A stretch of DNA of 64,000 nucleotides. Origin: Raffaelea ambrosiae. Lineage: Eukaryota > Ascomycota > Sordariomycetes > Ophiostomatales > Ophiostomataceae. A program made the translations under genes and the position numbers. Positions 10,547 through 20,065 of the stretch are shown here, piece after piece (the first letter of the stretch is position 1; each line of letters begins with the position of its first letter). The notes below the pieces were generated by a model that saw nothing but the letters and a program-made list of their open reading frames with translations, was not told the origin of the DNA and ran no database searches. Location: positions 620,001-684,000 of the forward strand of contig PCDI01000002.1 of the NCBI GenBank assembly GCA_002778195.1, given 5' to 3'.

Positions 10547-11612
10547 ATGCACACCTCTTTAGCTGCGCCCTCCAATAGACCGGCGCCCCAGCTCATCCCT
10601 TGTAGAGCGACTGTCCCCAATGGCTCGCCTATTGGTCCCGTTACCCAGTCCAATGGCCAGCCACGAGCCAGGACAGCACCACTACCCAGTGCCCCTGTAT
10701 CATTCCGGCGTCAAGACGACCTTGTGTCCTGTCCCCCGTTGCACCGTGCCCCCTTTTCACTTCCGTCGAGAGACAAGCCTCAGATCCCACTGGTTACCGA
10801 CTACAGTACCCCCGAGATCGACCACACCCCCTCTTACAGCAGGGAGTGGCACTGCAATGGAGGTGGTGTCCGCAGCGGCTCCTGGCGCCAACTTTGGCCC
10901 AGTTGGCCATAAACCGGCAGAGCCATGCCCACGATGAGACTGCATCTTGAGGATGCCACCGAGAACCTTTACCATTGTCGCAGTGGTGCTGGTCGTGGTA
11001 ATTGTCGGTATGGTCCTCGGGGGAGTCGTGGGCGTCTACAGAACGGTAAGAGCGCAAGCAGAGACGAAAGCAATGACGGCGGCAACGGAGGAGGAGACAG
11101 CAGCAGCAGCAACTCCTTCTCCAGCACCACCAACGAACACGTTCTCGCCGCGTCGCGCGTCGCTGCGAGCAACTTCACCGACTTCAGCGGTGACCAGCAC
11201 CGCTCCAAGACCACAAAGCCTCCCTCATCGTCCGCTTGTGAGAACCGCAAAACAAATGGACGACGGTCAACCTGACAGACCGCCTGCCCGACTCCAATGT
11301 CTGCCGGGGCACGGCACTCGGCAGCGGGGTGCTCGATCTGGGGTCCCTCGGCACACATCTACAAGTACTGCCAGCTCGAGGACGAATCTCGATAATGATA
11401 ACACAACTCGTAAGACAAGATGGGGAGGGAACGAGGGTCGCAGGGGAGGACATGGTGGCGACCCCCGAGAAACACAGCTGAGAGATGCCAGAAATTGTCG
11501 CTCTGGCGGGGTATCGTTCGACGTCGTGACGCGTCCCAGAATGGCAGAGCCGCTTTATCTGAAAGTGCAGTTTATTCCTTGCATATTCTTGCACATTTGC
11601 CCGACACTATGA
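10547..11612 (+). pseudogene. Decayed single-pass membrane protein gene
   Basis: A frame from 10620 reads to 11612 with only one stop (TGA at 10935-10937). Just after the stop it encodes CILRMPPRTF then a membrane helix of about 23 hydrophobic residues (VAVVLVVVIVGMVLGGVVGVY) followed by a Ser/Thr/Pro-rich region. This matches a common ascomycete design: a disordered cytosolic head with YSTPE-like patches, a basic RRTF stop-transfer edge, one helix, then a glycosylated ectodomain. The YSTPE patch is found in a different phase (10547-10912) and ectodomain-like sequence (WTTVNLTDRLPDSNVCRGT) in a third phase near 11255, so several frame disruptions are likely. A functional gene with unrecognised introns is possible. 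Confidence 0.4.
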
Positions 11613-13086
11613 CGAGAAGAGGATAGTAAAGGTGCACATTCTCAGCAAGTGGGGAGGGTTTATGTTTCTTTTCTTTCTCCTTTCTGCTTTCCTTTTCCCG
11701 TTGATTTTGTCTGCCGGGACTCAAGAGTGTGAAGGGATCTCTTTTTAGTGGTTCGACTACCACTTGACTAGCCTGCGGTCTGGAGGACACGACGACGCTA
11801 AAGCCCAGCGATAGCACCACGTTGATGTTTGGGGTAGTCTTGCTTGGGGATGTTGCTTAGCATCTTCTCTTTCTGTTTCCGTTTCTTCGGGGGGCTTACC
11901 CCCCCTAATATTACTCATTTTTCGTACGTCTTTCTCCGTTTCTATTTCATTTTATTTAAGTCAGATGAAACCTGATTTGAACTTCCCTGCACGTAACAAT
12001 GAGAAGTGCATCATACATCTGAGGAGTTAACAAACAATAGAGGAACGATCTAACAACAATTGTGGTAATTAAATTAGCCCAGGGAGCCAGATTGACAGGG
12101 TGGGAAGCTCTCCGTAAGACATGAAATATCGGGCAGAGAATGCAACGAAGCGTCCACTGGTTTGAACAGAGACCGACAAGGCCGGAACAGGATAGCAGGA
12201 TTTTGTGACCATCGACTAGGAAACCATGAGGAGTCGTCTATTGGTTTCGTCTTGGCCCACCGGTCTACATGCTAGCGGTGTACAATGGCGATCTAAAAAA
12301 TGATTCCAGAAGAGAATACCAGGATTGACGCTGCTCATTTGGAATCCATGTGTTTAGAAATATTCCTTCGGCGTTAAAATGGTTGCTTTAAGTCCGACCC
12401 CCCACTGAAGATGCCTTATTTGGCCATATTTGCTCGTCTGTGTCCCTTTTTATACACGCACCCGGCCGGCAATGGAGTCCTGGGGTCCCGCCAGGTGCAA
12501 CTCAAAGACGGGGAGTTGGTCATCTAACTAAGAAAGTGTGAGCAGGCGGTGTATTGTGCATCACCAATGAAGCGTGCGGCCGTTGCATAGAACGGCAGGA
12601 GCCACTAAATGCGAGCCCACTAAGGATATGGAGGCGCCGCAGAGACTCCAAAAGAAGCGGGCCGGCTGAGCACCGGACGTATTCTGGATTGGGCAGCCGC
12701 CGCTACCAATCGTATGTTCGACACTGAAGCATAGCCTGCATTCGTCGTAGTTGGAGTGAGCCGACGTTGCATGCGTTGTGGCTTGACCGCCCAGATCGGC
12801 AAGCAGAATCTGACCCCGAATGCGGGCCACACGACGGCAACCCACTCTGGCAGCCAAGATCGAGGCCCGGCCTCGTTTTACGTATTATTCACCCTGATGT
12901 CATAACCAATGCTGTAAAATAAGTGTTCCTTAAAGACCACAGACTGCCTGTTGCGTAAGCTTTGCGGTTGAGCACGGCACCGAAGATCCTTTGTAGCGGT
13001 CCTATAAGTGTCCCGGAGAACAAACCCGAGAGCTACACAATAGAGTTGACGCAGGACCCAGACACACTTCCCCTACGCTTCGCAAC
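11613..13086. other. Intergenic region, no gene seen
   Basis: No coding frame supported on either strand. The last part serves as promoter of the acyltransferase gene starting at 13087. Confidence 0.45.
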
Positions 13087-14631
13087 ATGGCTACCCACGC
13101 ACGCATTGAATCCTTGGACATCTTGGACCCAAACCACGCCAGTCTGCCAGACAGCACCACGTTTGCGCTGTCCGACGTCGACCAGCACCTTCCGGGAAAC
13201 CACACCACGCCATGTATCGTGTTCCCCTTCTCGGGTAGCCGTGCAGATGTTGTGCAGTACCTGAGCCGTGGCCTGGCCAATGTGGTCGCCTGCATCCCCA
13301 TTGCCGCCGGCGAGCTGCATGTGGACGGGGACCCCATGACGGGCCCTTTATCCGTGATCCGTCAGAACCATGTGCCGGTCAAGCTGACCGTGCACTACCT
13401 GGACGAGGGCGACCACGAGCTGAAATTCCCCTCCTATGCCGAGCTGGCCGCCCGCAGCTTCCCGCCGTCGGTCTTTTCGGGCTGCGCGGCCAGTCTGAGG
13501 CCGCCCGGTGCCAACCTGGCCGGGTTCCGCCGCGATACAGGCTGTCCTGTGTCGGCTTTTCAGGCCAATTTCATCCAAGGCGGCGTGATTATCACGGCGG
13601 CCATGCACCACATGGTGATCGACGCCTACAGCATCGGCCACACGGTGCGACTCTGGGCGGCCAGCACGCGTGCCGCGTCCATCGGCGAGGGCATGCCCTC
13701 GTTTGCACCCGTCCTGGACCGCACATACTTCAGTGTCGGCACGCCGCCGCCGACCTGGGAGGAAATACAGGACAAGAAGAAAAATATCGGAGTCTACGTC
13801 TTGACGCCCATTGCGGAGAAGAAGAAGGACGAAGAAACACCGGCGGCTTCGCTGGTCGAGCCGCCGCCGCCGCCGCCGGTAGAGATCGCCATGTACCGCT
13901 TCGAGCGGGAGCAGATTGATGCCCTCAAGAAGATCTGCCTGCCGGCCGACAGCAAGATCGTGGACTTTGTCTCGTCGTACGATGTCATGTGCGGCCTCGT
14001 GTGGCGCTGCATGACCCGCGCTCGCCTGCCCTACTGGCAGCAGATGCACGCGGACAAGTCGGCCGAGGCCATACGGGCCACCCCGACCATGTTCGCCCAC
14101 CCCGTCGACTCGCGCGGCCGCGTGGCCGACGTGCCCGAGGCCTACTTTGGCAACGGGTTCTCCATGATGGCGACGGACGACATTGCCGCGGGCGACCTGG
14201 TCGGCGCAGACAACGACGACAGCCAGCGCGGCCTGGCCAAGGCGGCGCAGCTGATCCGCCAGGCCACACAGCGGTTCACCCGGGACACCATTCCGGACCT
14301 GGTGGCCGTGCGCCGGGGCATCGCGGGCCGTGAGGAGATGAGCTGGCCGTGGGCGCCCGAGAACGTGGTCAGCACGAGCTGGACGGGGATGCGGGCCATG
14401 ACAGACTTTGACTTTGGCTTTGGCAAGCCGGCGGCCGTGCGGCTGCCGGTGCCTCCGTTTGTGGGCATTCTGGGCGTGCTGCCGGGAAGCCGTGTGGCTG
14501 GCCAGGACGGGGACGGGGACGTAGATTCCGCGTTTGATGTGTACGTCGTCCTGGAGAAGGCGTGTCAGGACCGTCTGCGGACCGACCCAGAGCTCCTCCA
14601 GTACTGCACGGAGATTGGCCGGGAGGAATAG
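13087..14631 (+). CDS. BAHD/trichothecene-3-O-acetyltransferase-like acyltransferase
   Basis: Intronless, 514 residues, ATG at 13087. It carries the two hallmarks of the HXXXD transferase family: HHMVIDAYS at about residue 174-182 (the HxxxD general base) and DFGFGKP near residue 440, a variant of the DFGWG structural motif. The enzyme class moves an acyl group from acyl-CoA to a hydroxyl or amine of a secondary metabolite in the cytosol. The insertion with PPPPPP near residue 260 is the usual linker between the two halves. It converges on the neighbouring PLP-enzyme gene with 127 bp between stop codons. No polyketide or terpene synthase lies within the window, so its acceptor is unknown; self-protection by acetylation of a toxin is one documented role of the family. 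Confidence 0.85.
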   Translation: MATHARIESLDILDPNHASLPDSTTFALSDVDQHLPGNHTTPCIVFPFSGSRADVVQYLSRGLANVVACIPIAAGELHVDGDPMTGPLSVIRQNHVPVKLTVHYLDEGDHELKFPSYAELAARSFPPSVFSGCAASLRPPGANLAGFRRDTGCPVSAFQANFIQGGVIITAAMHHMVIDAYSIGHTVRLWAASTRAASIGEGMPSFAPVLDRTYFSVGTPPPTWEEIQDKKKNIGVYVLTPIAEKKKDEETPAASLVEPPPPPPVEIAMYRFEREQIDALKKICLPADSKIVDFVSSYDVMCGLVWRCMTRARLPYWQQMHADKSAEAIRATPTMFAHPVDSRGRVADVPEAYFGNGFSMMATDDIAAGDLVGADNDDSQRGLAKAAQLIRQATQRFTRDTIPDLVAVRRGIAGREEMSWPWAPENVVSTSWTGMRAMTDFDFGFGKPAAVRLPVPPFVGILGVLPGSRVAGQDGDGDVDSAFDVYVVLEKACQDRLRTDPELLQYCTEIGREE

Positions 14632-14758
14632 AGGGCCTGCATGCGGGGGCCCGCTTCGAGGCACGGCGGATTTTCTAGACAGACAGAAAGAAAAAAAAGA
14701 AATAAAATATGTACATTTTGTTATCAGAAGCACAAATTCTTTCGTCTTCCCCTCTCCA

Positions 14759-15877
14759 CTACTGCACCTTGCCGCGCGAGTCCACCTTCCAGATCTCCTC
14801 AATGACGCCCTTGCGGTGGGCATAGTACACGTCGTGCAGGTTGATCGTGGGGTCGATGTGGCTGGGGATCATCTCGACGCGATCGCCCACGGCCAGGGCC
14901 GGCGTGCCTTCCTCCCAGCTCAGCGAGCCGTGCTCATCGCCCAGCACGCCGTACGTGTACCGGCCGTCCTTGCACTCGGCCAGACCGCTGTCCGTGGTCA
15001 GCGACTTGAGCCCGGCATCCATGGTGATGATCCGCGGCCCCTGCTTGCTGACCACCGTGGACAGGACGGTGAAGCTGTTGGAATACACGGGGCCGATGGC
15101 GTTGCGGTAGTCCGTGTCCATAAAGAGGAACGAGCCGGGCTGCACCTCGGTGACGCCCGGGACCGTGATCACAAACTCGATTGTGCCCGTGCCGCCGCCC
15201 GTGACCACCTCGACGTTGAGGCCGTGGCTGCGCAGCAGCTCTGCCGTCGCCACCAGCGTCTTCATCGCCGCCAGCGTCTGCGTCTGGCGGTCCGCGCGGT
15301 CGTGCAGGTGCTGCAGGTGGCCCTCGTAGCCCTGCACGCCGATGAGGCGCAGCCGCGGCAGCGCGGTGGCCACGTACTGGGCCAGCTCCAGCGCCGGCGG
15401 CCCGGGCTGCACGCCCGTGCGGTGCAGCCCGACGTCGACGTCGACCAGCGTCGCGATCTGCGCGTCGGCCAGGTCGGGCTCGGCGGCGAGCGCGTCGTTG
15501 ATGGCCTTGGCCGCGCCGGCGTCGTCGACGACGATGCGCAGCGCCCGGTGGTCGCGGAAGAGCGCCACCAGGCGGCGCACCTTGGCGGGGCCGACAATCT
15601 CGCAGGTGATCAGCAGGTCGTCGAAGCCCGCGGCGGCAATGGCCTCGGCCTCGCTCAGCTTGGCCACGCAGCCACCCGTGGCACCGGCCGCGCCCAGACG
15701 GCGGGCCAGGGTCGCGCTTTTCGTCGTCTTGAGGTGGGGGCGGATGCGGACACCCGACGGCCGGACGAGGTCCATAAACTTGGCAATGTTGGCGTCCATG
15801 AGGTCGAGGTCGACGACCATGGACGGCGTATCGAGGCTGTCGATCGCATCGCCGACGGCGGGGGCGTAGGCTGCCAT
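14759..15877 (-). CDS. D-threonine aldolase / D-serine dehydratase-like PLP enzyme
   Basis: Single exon, 372 residues. The N-terminal alanine-racemase-type TIM barrel opens with DTPSMVVDLD and carries RPHLKTTKS, whose first lysine should hold pyridoxal phosphate. The C-terminal beta domain ends with PSHIDPTINLHD. In this superfamily a divalent metal is bound by His-x-Cys in eukaryotic D-serine dehydratases and by His-x-Asp in D-threonine or D-3-hydroxyaspartate aldolases; here the pattern is H-I-D, favouring the aldolase branch. The likely reaction is breakdown of D-beta-hydroxy amino acids to glycine or a related amino acid and an aldehyde or keto acid. It may act with the nearby MmgE/PrpD enzyme and transporter, but that link is inference. 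Confidence 0.82.
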   Translation of the reverse strand: MAAYAPAVGDAIDSLDTPSMVVDLDLMDANIAKFMDLVRPSGVRIRPHLKTTKSATLARRLGAAGATGGCVAKLSEAEAIAAAGFDDLLITCEIVGPAKVRRLVALFRDHRALRIVVDDAGAAKAINDALAAEPDLADAQIATLVDVDVGLHRTGVQPGPPALELAQYVATALPRLRLIGVQGYEGHLQHLHDRADRQTQTLAAMKTLVATAELLRSHGLNVEVVTGGGTGTIEFVITVPGVTEVQPGSFLFMDTDYRNAIGPVYSNSFTVLSTVVSKQGPRIITMDAGLKSLTTDSGLAECKDGRYTYGVLGDEHGSLSWEEGTPALAVGDRVEMIPSHIDPTINLHDVYYAHRKGVIEEIWKVDSRGKVQ

Positions 15878-16420
15878 GGTGTTTCGGGTCGAGTGTGTCT
15901 ACGAAGGAACGAGATGAATGGACGATGTGAATGGGTGACGGTGAGCTGAAGGTTTTCGTTCTGGCCGAATCATCCACTGCTGGTGGCAAGATTTTCGGCG
16001 GAACCCACTACTACGTTGCATTTGTCGCTTCGTCCGCCGTAGCCTCTGGCCAAGCTTACCGGACGGGGCAAGAAGCCCGTTTGTCGCATGCCGGACGCTA
16101 TTGGGGGGGTTTTGCGGTGGCCAGATTTTAGCCTTTCAGCCCCTGAATCAACGGTTATCGGGACGTATTTACAGGCGCTTCGATCTCGGCTACCTGCCAG
16201 ATTTCCCCTGACGATCCATAAGTCTGTGTCTACCGCAGTTGCAGGATTTTAACTCGTGATGTGTATAGTTTTCCATTGATCATTGTAGCATACCGGTGAC
16301 CATTCTGGTGGACAGAGAAAAAGAAAAGTCGCCTGGTCATTCGTGCGTTACCTGTCCCAAGGATGAGCTGAGGACGGATGTGATCAAGCACACTTCCACT
16401 GGGGCATCACTGGGTTTTGA
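15878..16420. other. Intergenic region upstream of the PLP enzyme
   Basis: Holds the promoter of the minus-strand PLP-enzyme gene and the 3' side of the kinase-like pseudogene. No gene seen. Confidence 0.4.
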
Positions 16421-17196
16421 TTACTGCCAAGGACGTCCGGCCCCAGACTCGTCGGCCAGTTTCATTCTAAGATTATGTTTCTCTTCAGCTCTGGCACTGC
16501 TTCTCCAGTTCTCTGTGCCAATAAGAGCCGATTCTTCAAGATCGATGAACGTGAGTCCCTGGCAGGTCATAATGATGTTGTACTTGACAAGATCGCCCTG
16601 AATAAGGTGACTGTGCAGGCGGTCAAGAGCGGCTCCCACTTCCTCGAGGTCATTCAGATTTGGGAAACGACCCTCCACCCTCGGTTTAAGCCAACAACTC
16701 GATCCCGAGACGCCTCGTAAACGTATCCGGCAAACTTTGCAATCACAGTGCATGTTTCCGATTGATGATAAGCTTGGATCTCCAGGGTCACCCACTCGAT
16801 CTCGTGTGGAAACCGTGCAATCTTCAGAAAATACTTTCGCCCATCAAGGGAGACCTCGGACGTTCGGGACATGTATTCCTTGACAAAAACGAGGCTTGAA
16901 ATGTCGTAAAGTGGGTAAAGGTTGCCTAGCACCTCTTTCGAGACAGCGGGAGGAGGAGACTTGTCCTTTTCGCATCGAAACTCCCCCGCTTTCGAGTAGA
17001 TATGAGGAGTTGTCCATGGTTCTCCCCATTCTCTGAGATTGCTGAGCTTTTCTACTACCGTTTGGCCGTGGTTGCGATCGTTTCCAACAAGGAAGTCTGA
17101 GCCGATGACCGTGACGTAAACAACTCTATTGTCGGCTCGCTATATCCTGTAGAGACCGGTTTCGTCCCACGACTCGCCGGACAACATCTCGTCCAT
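16421..17196 (-). pseudogene. Kinase-like (aminoglycoside-phosphotransferase/protein-kinase fold) pseudogene
   Basis: Reading down the minus strand from ATG 17196 gives MDEMLSGESWDETGLYRI, then an in-frame TAG at 17142-17140, after which the same frame continues for about 150 residues (VVYVTVIGSDFLVGND ... GRKYFLKIARFPHEIEW ... FAGYVYEASRDRVVG). Near 16690 the match jumps to the next frame (VEGRFPNLNDLEEVGAALDRLH, then QGDLVKYNII and FIDLEES), ending at 16421. GRKYFLKIA resembles the ATP-anchoring lysine strand, QGDLVKYN the catalytic loop with the usual histidine replaced by glutamine, and FIDLE the metal-binding acid. One nonsense codon plus one frameshift mean the product cannot be made as a whole. 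Sequencing error could explain one lesion but hardly both. Confidence 0.7.
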
Positions 17197-17862
17197 TGTA
17201 TTGGGGGGAAGGTTGCTGCGTGAGAATCCGATGTGAGTTATTCGATACCATTTCACAGTTGCGGTGCTTTTGGCATCGCCAAATGCGGAAATGCGCTATT
17301 ACCCCGCGGCCTCGAAGACAAGCCAAGTGAGAAGATTTGTCACGTGATATGGGGGTATCTGAAAAAGAAGCAGTTGTCCAACAAAAGAACAAAAAACAAT
17401 TCCAGGTGACGCTCAAGGCGACACTGTACCATATCTGATATAGCTATGTTTTATGTGAACACCGCCGTTGTGGATGTTTGTTTACCCTACACGATCTGTT
17501 TAACTTCCTGTAATCATATACACAATGGTGAATATGTCTCATCCCAGGGTGTTTGTCGTTGTGTCCTTTTTTTATCTTTCTTTCTTTTTTCTTTTTTTTG
17601 CAGCATAAGATACTATTATAACCAGTCTATTGTGTGCCATGTGCTGTGCTCATTGTACATGTAAAAATCAACGGAAAAAAGCCAACACCTCGGACGTGTA
17701 ATTCAAACTATTTGGAATTTAAATTAAGCATTCACAATAAAATGAACCAAACAGAACAAAACAGTCAGTTGAAATTAACCCCCCTCAATCCGCAGAATAA
17801 CTCACTCAAGTACATTCATAAACAGTTTTATACAGTTGAGATATAAAACAAACTTATTTTAG
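17197..17862. other. Intergenic region, no gene seen
   Basis: AT-rich; contains the 3' flank of the MmgE/PrpD gene. T-rich tracts lie near 17565-17600. Confidence 0.4.
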
Positions 17863-19299
17863 TCATAATTTACTTTCACGTTGCGTCGTTGCGACGTTTA
17901 ATAAGCTAGACAGCCGCCCCTGAAATGATTGCCAACTTTGTGCTGCTGGCAGCCCGTACAGATGCTCCAGTGTAGATCCCGTGTCTGCCATCGGACAGAG
18001 AGATGCAAATTTCGACTGTATGTCTTCTCGGGTGAACGGCCTCGCCGGACTACCTTTGGCTTCGGCGATACTCTCGGACACCACGCGGCCATCTACCAGT
18101 TGCACGCGAACATCTGTCTTGAGCAGCTCCTTTTGCCCGGGCACGGGATGCATCTTCACGCGGGCCATCATTGCCTGGATCGTCGGGTCGGCCAGCGTCG
18201 TGTCTGTAAAGACTTCGAGACCCATAGAAGGTGAGCACAGTGCGGCTGCCACGCAGAACTGCATGCTGAACTTGCCCTCAAGAGCCGTGGACGGGGTGTT
18301 GTGGATGAGGATCGCAGGGATGGAGGCCTCGACGAAGACATCAATGGCAGCAATGCCATCCAGACGCGACTGTCTACGCTCACCCAGACGGCCGTCACGA
18401 CGCAGAATCTCACAGGCCTCTATGGCCGTGTGCGCCGCTGTGCAGCAAGGATATGCCTTGATGGTGACCCCCGGATCGACAAAGGGCGACCCTTGACCGA
18501 TCCGGGCGAACACCGAATCGATTTTCTGGTTGCTGCTGTCCTTGGCTCCATACAGCTCGGCCAGTCCCATCCACCCAAAGATGACCGCGTTTGTATCCAG
18601 TCCCGCCCGCGCCAGCAGTGCCGCCTCCACGCCATCCCGCGCCGCCGCTGCCACCTGCCACGGCTTCGCGCTGCTCCCAAACGCCGACCGCGTTCCACTG
18701 CAGGCCGTCACGGCAAATGACAGCGCCGTCGCTTTTTGCCGCGGGGACAGACCCAGCACGTGGGCCGCCGCCACGGCCGCGCCAAAGACACCGAGCGTGG
18801 CCGTCGAGTGCCAGCCCCGGTGGTAGTGCTCGGGGTTGAGCAGCGCACCCAGGGCTACCATGGTCTCGACGCCCGACAAGAAGCTGTCCAAGACGCGTTT
18901 TCCGGAGATGTCGTGGCCTTCCGCAGCGACCGCTGCTGCTGCCAGTGTGGCCGTCAGAGTCGGCACGGTGACGTGGGCAATGGAGACGCTGGTCTCGTCG
19001 TCGTCAAAGTCGTCGAGATGGGCCGCCATGGCATTGAGCAGAGCGGCATCTATGGGGCGGGCACGGAGCTGACCCAGATGGCGGCCGATGAGCCAGGCGG
19101 CGTGCGTGTCCGCACGCGTGCCTGTGTGGACAATCTGGCTCGCTAGCAACATCTTCATCTCGGGGCGGCGGTAGCCCGCGTGGGCCGTACTGAGGCCGTC
19201 GATAAAGTGAACGAGAGCCGACTGTCGGTCATCGTCGGTGTAGCTGTTGGCAGAGGCGTCCAGCCGCTCGGCAAGTTTCCGTGTGAGCTCTTCCGCCAT
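17863..19299 (-). CDS. MmgE/PrpD-family enzyme (2-methylcitrate dehydratase / cis-aconitate decarboxylase type)
   Basis: Intronless, 478 residues from ATG 19299. Family signatures are the helical HLDDFDDDE segment near residue 92, HYHRGWHSTATLGVFGAA near residue 158, the SFAVTACSGTRSAFG helix, KAYPCCTAAHTAIEA in the second domain and EGKFSMQFCVAAAL later. Members handle small tricarboxylate-like substrates: 2-methylcitrate dehydration, decarboxylation of cis-aconitate to itaconate, and epimerisation of iminodisuccinate. No mitochondrial targeting peptide is evident (MAEELTRKLAERLDAS is acidic), which argues for a cytosolic catabolic or biosynthetic role rather than the mitochondrial methylcitrate cycle. 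It is divergent from a Dal5-type transporter that could carry its substrate or product. Confidence 0.88.
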   Translation of the reverse strand: MAEELTRKLAERLDASANSYTDDDRQSALVHFIDGLSTAHAGYRRPEMKMLLASQIVHTGTRADTHAAWLIGRHLGQLRARPIDAALLNAMAAHLDDFDDDETSVSIAHVTVPTLTATLAAAAVAAEGHDISGKRVLDSFLSGVETMVALGALLNPEHYHRGWHSTATLGVFGAAVAAAHVLGLSPRQKATALSFAVTACSGTRSAFGSSAKPWQVAAAARDGVEAALLARAGLDTNAVIFGWMGLAELYGAKDSSNQKIDSVFARIGQGSPFVDPGVTIKAYPCCTAAHTAIEACEILRRDGRLGERRQSRLDGIAAIDVFVEASIPAILIHNTPSTALEGKFSMQFCVAAALCSPSMGLEVFTDTTLADPTIQAMMARVKMHPVPGQKELLKTDVRVQLVDGRVVSESIAEAKGSPARPFTREDIQSKFASLCPMADTGSTLEHLYGLPAAQSWQSFQGRLSSLLNVATTQRESKL

Positions 19300-20065
19300 G
19301 GTGACGACTGTTTTTGACCGCGAGAGATTATGTAGTCAGGAGCCAAAAGCAGATCCAGGACGAAAGGAAAGCATGACTGCGCCAATGCCCGCAAGACAGT
19401 ATTGCCCTTGATGACTCCCCCACGAGGCGGAAGTTGGGATGCCGGCCACAGCCTCCACACCGGGTGTATGCGTCTTATCCGATATCACGAACGGCTCCTA
19501 CAAGTCGCCGGCCGCTGCGGCGAGGGCGTACATGATAAGCACCCCTCCTTGAGAGAGTGCTAATTCTGGGGGATCCCACCCCTGTCCAGACAGCCACGAG
19601 ATAACGATGCTTCCACGATATCAAATTCTCCGCAATATCCATGCGTTCGGTGTGTCTAGCAGTCCTATGTCGACGAATGAGAATCGCCACAACGAACCAG
19701 GATCGGTATTGCAACATACCAGAGAGATAAAATAAGAAGATAAAGCAAAGCAAAAAAGAAAGTCGGCCGCTACGGCAAGAGTGTCCGATGATTAACTTGC
19801 GGTAGGCCGTTATACTATCTTGCTTTTTGCTGGGGTTGCAATATTATCATATCTCTCCAATGTCCAATGTCGTAGTTCCTCCCCTCCACGGGGTATACGT
19901 CGTTCCAGCAGATATCCTATACGATATAAAGACCGTTGATCGTTTGGACTGCTCGTTACTACGGGGTGGGCCAATTTCCTTCCCTCATTTTTCTTCTTAT
20001 TTTTTTCTTGTGCCAGCGTAACTAAAATTCACGTGAGACTGCACCTACACACGGCTGCAGAAAGA
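19300..20065. promoter_or_regulatory. Divergent promoter region, MmgE/PrpD enzyme and Dal5-type transporter
   Basis: The two start codons are 766 bp apart and face away from each other, so co-regulation is plausible. The stretch before the transporter start is T-rich (TTTTTCTTCTTATTTTTTTC near 19985). I see no definite activator site. Confidence 0.35.

Noticed and set aside
15003..15989. Long open frames on both strands across the PLP-enzyme gene
   Set aside because: Shadows caused by very GC-rich codon use; Arg/Ala/Pro-rich without motifs.
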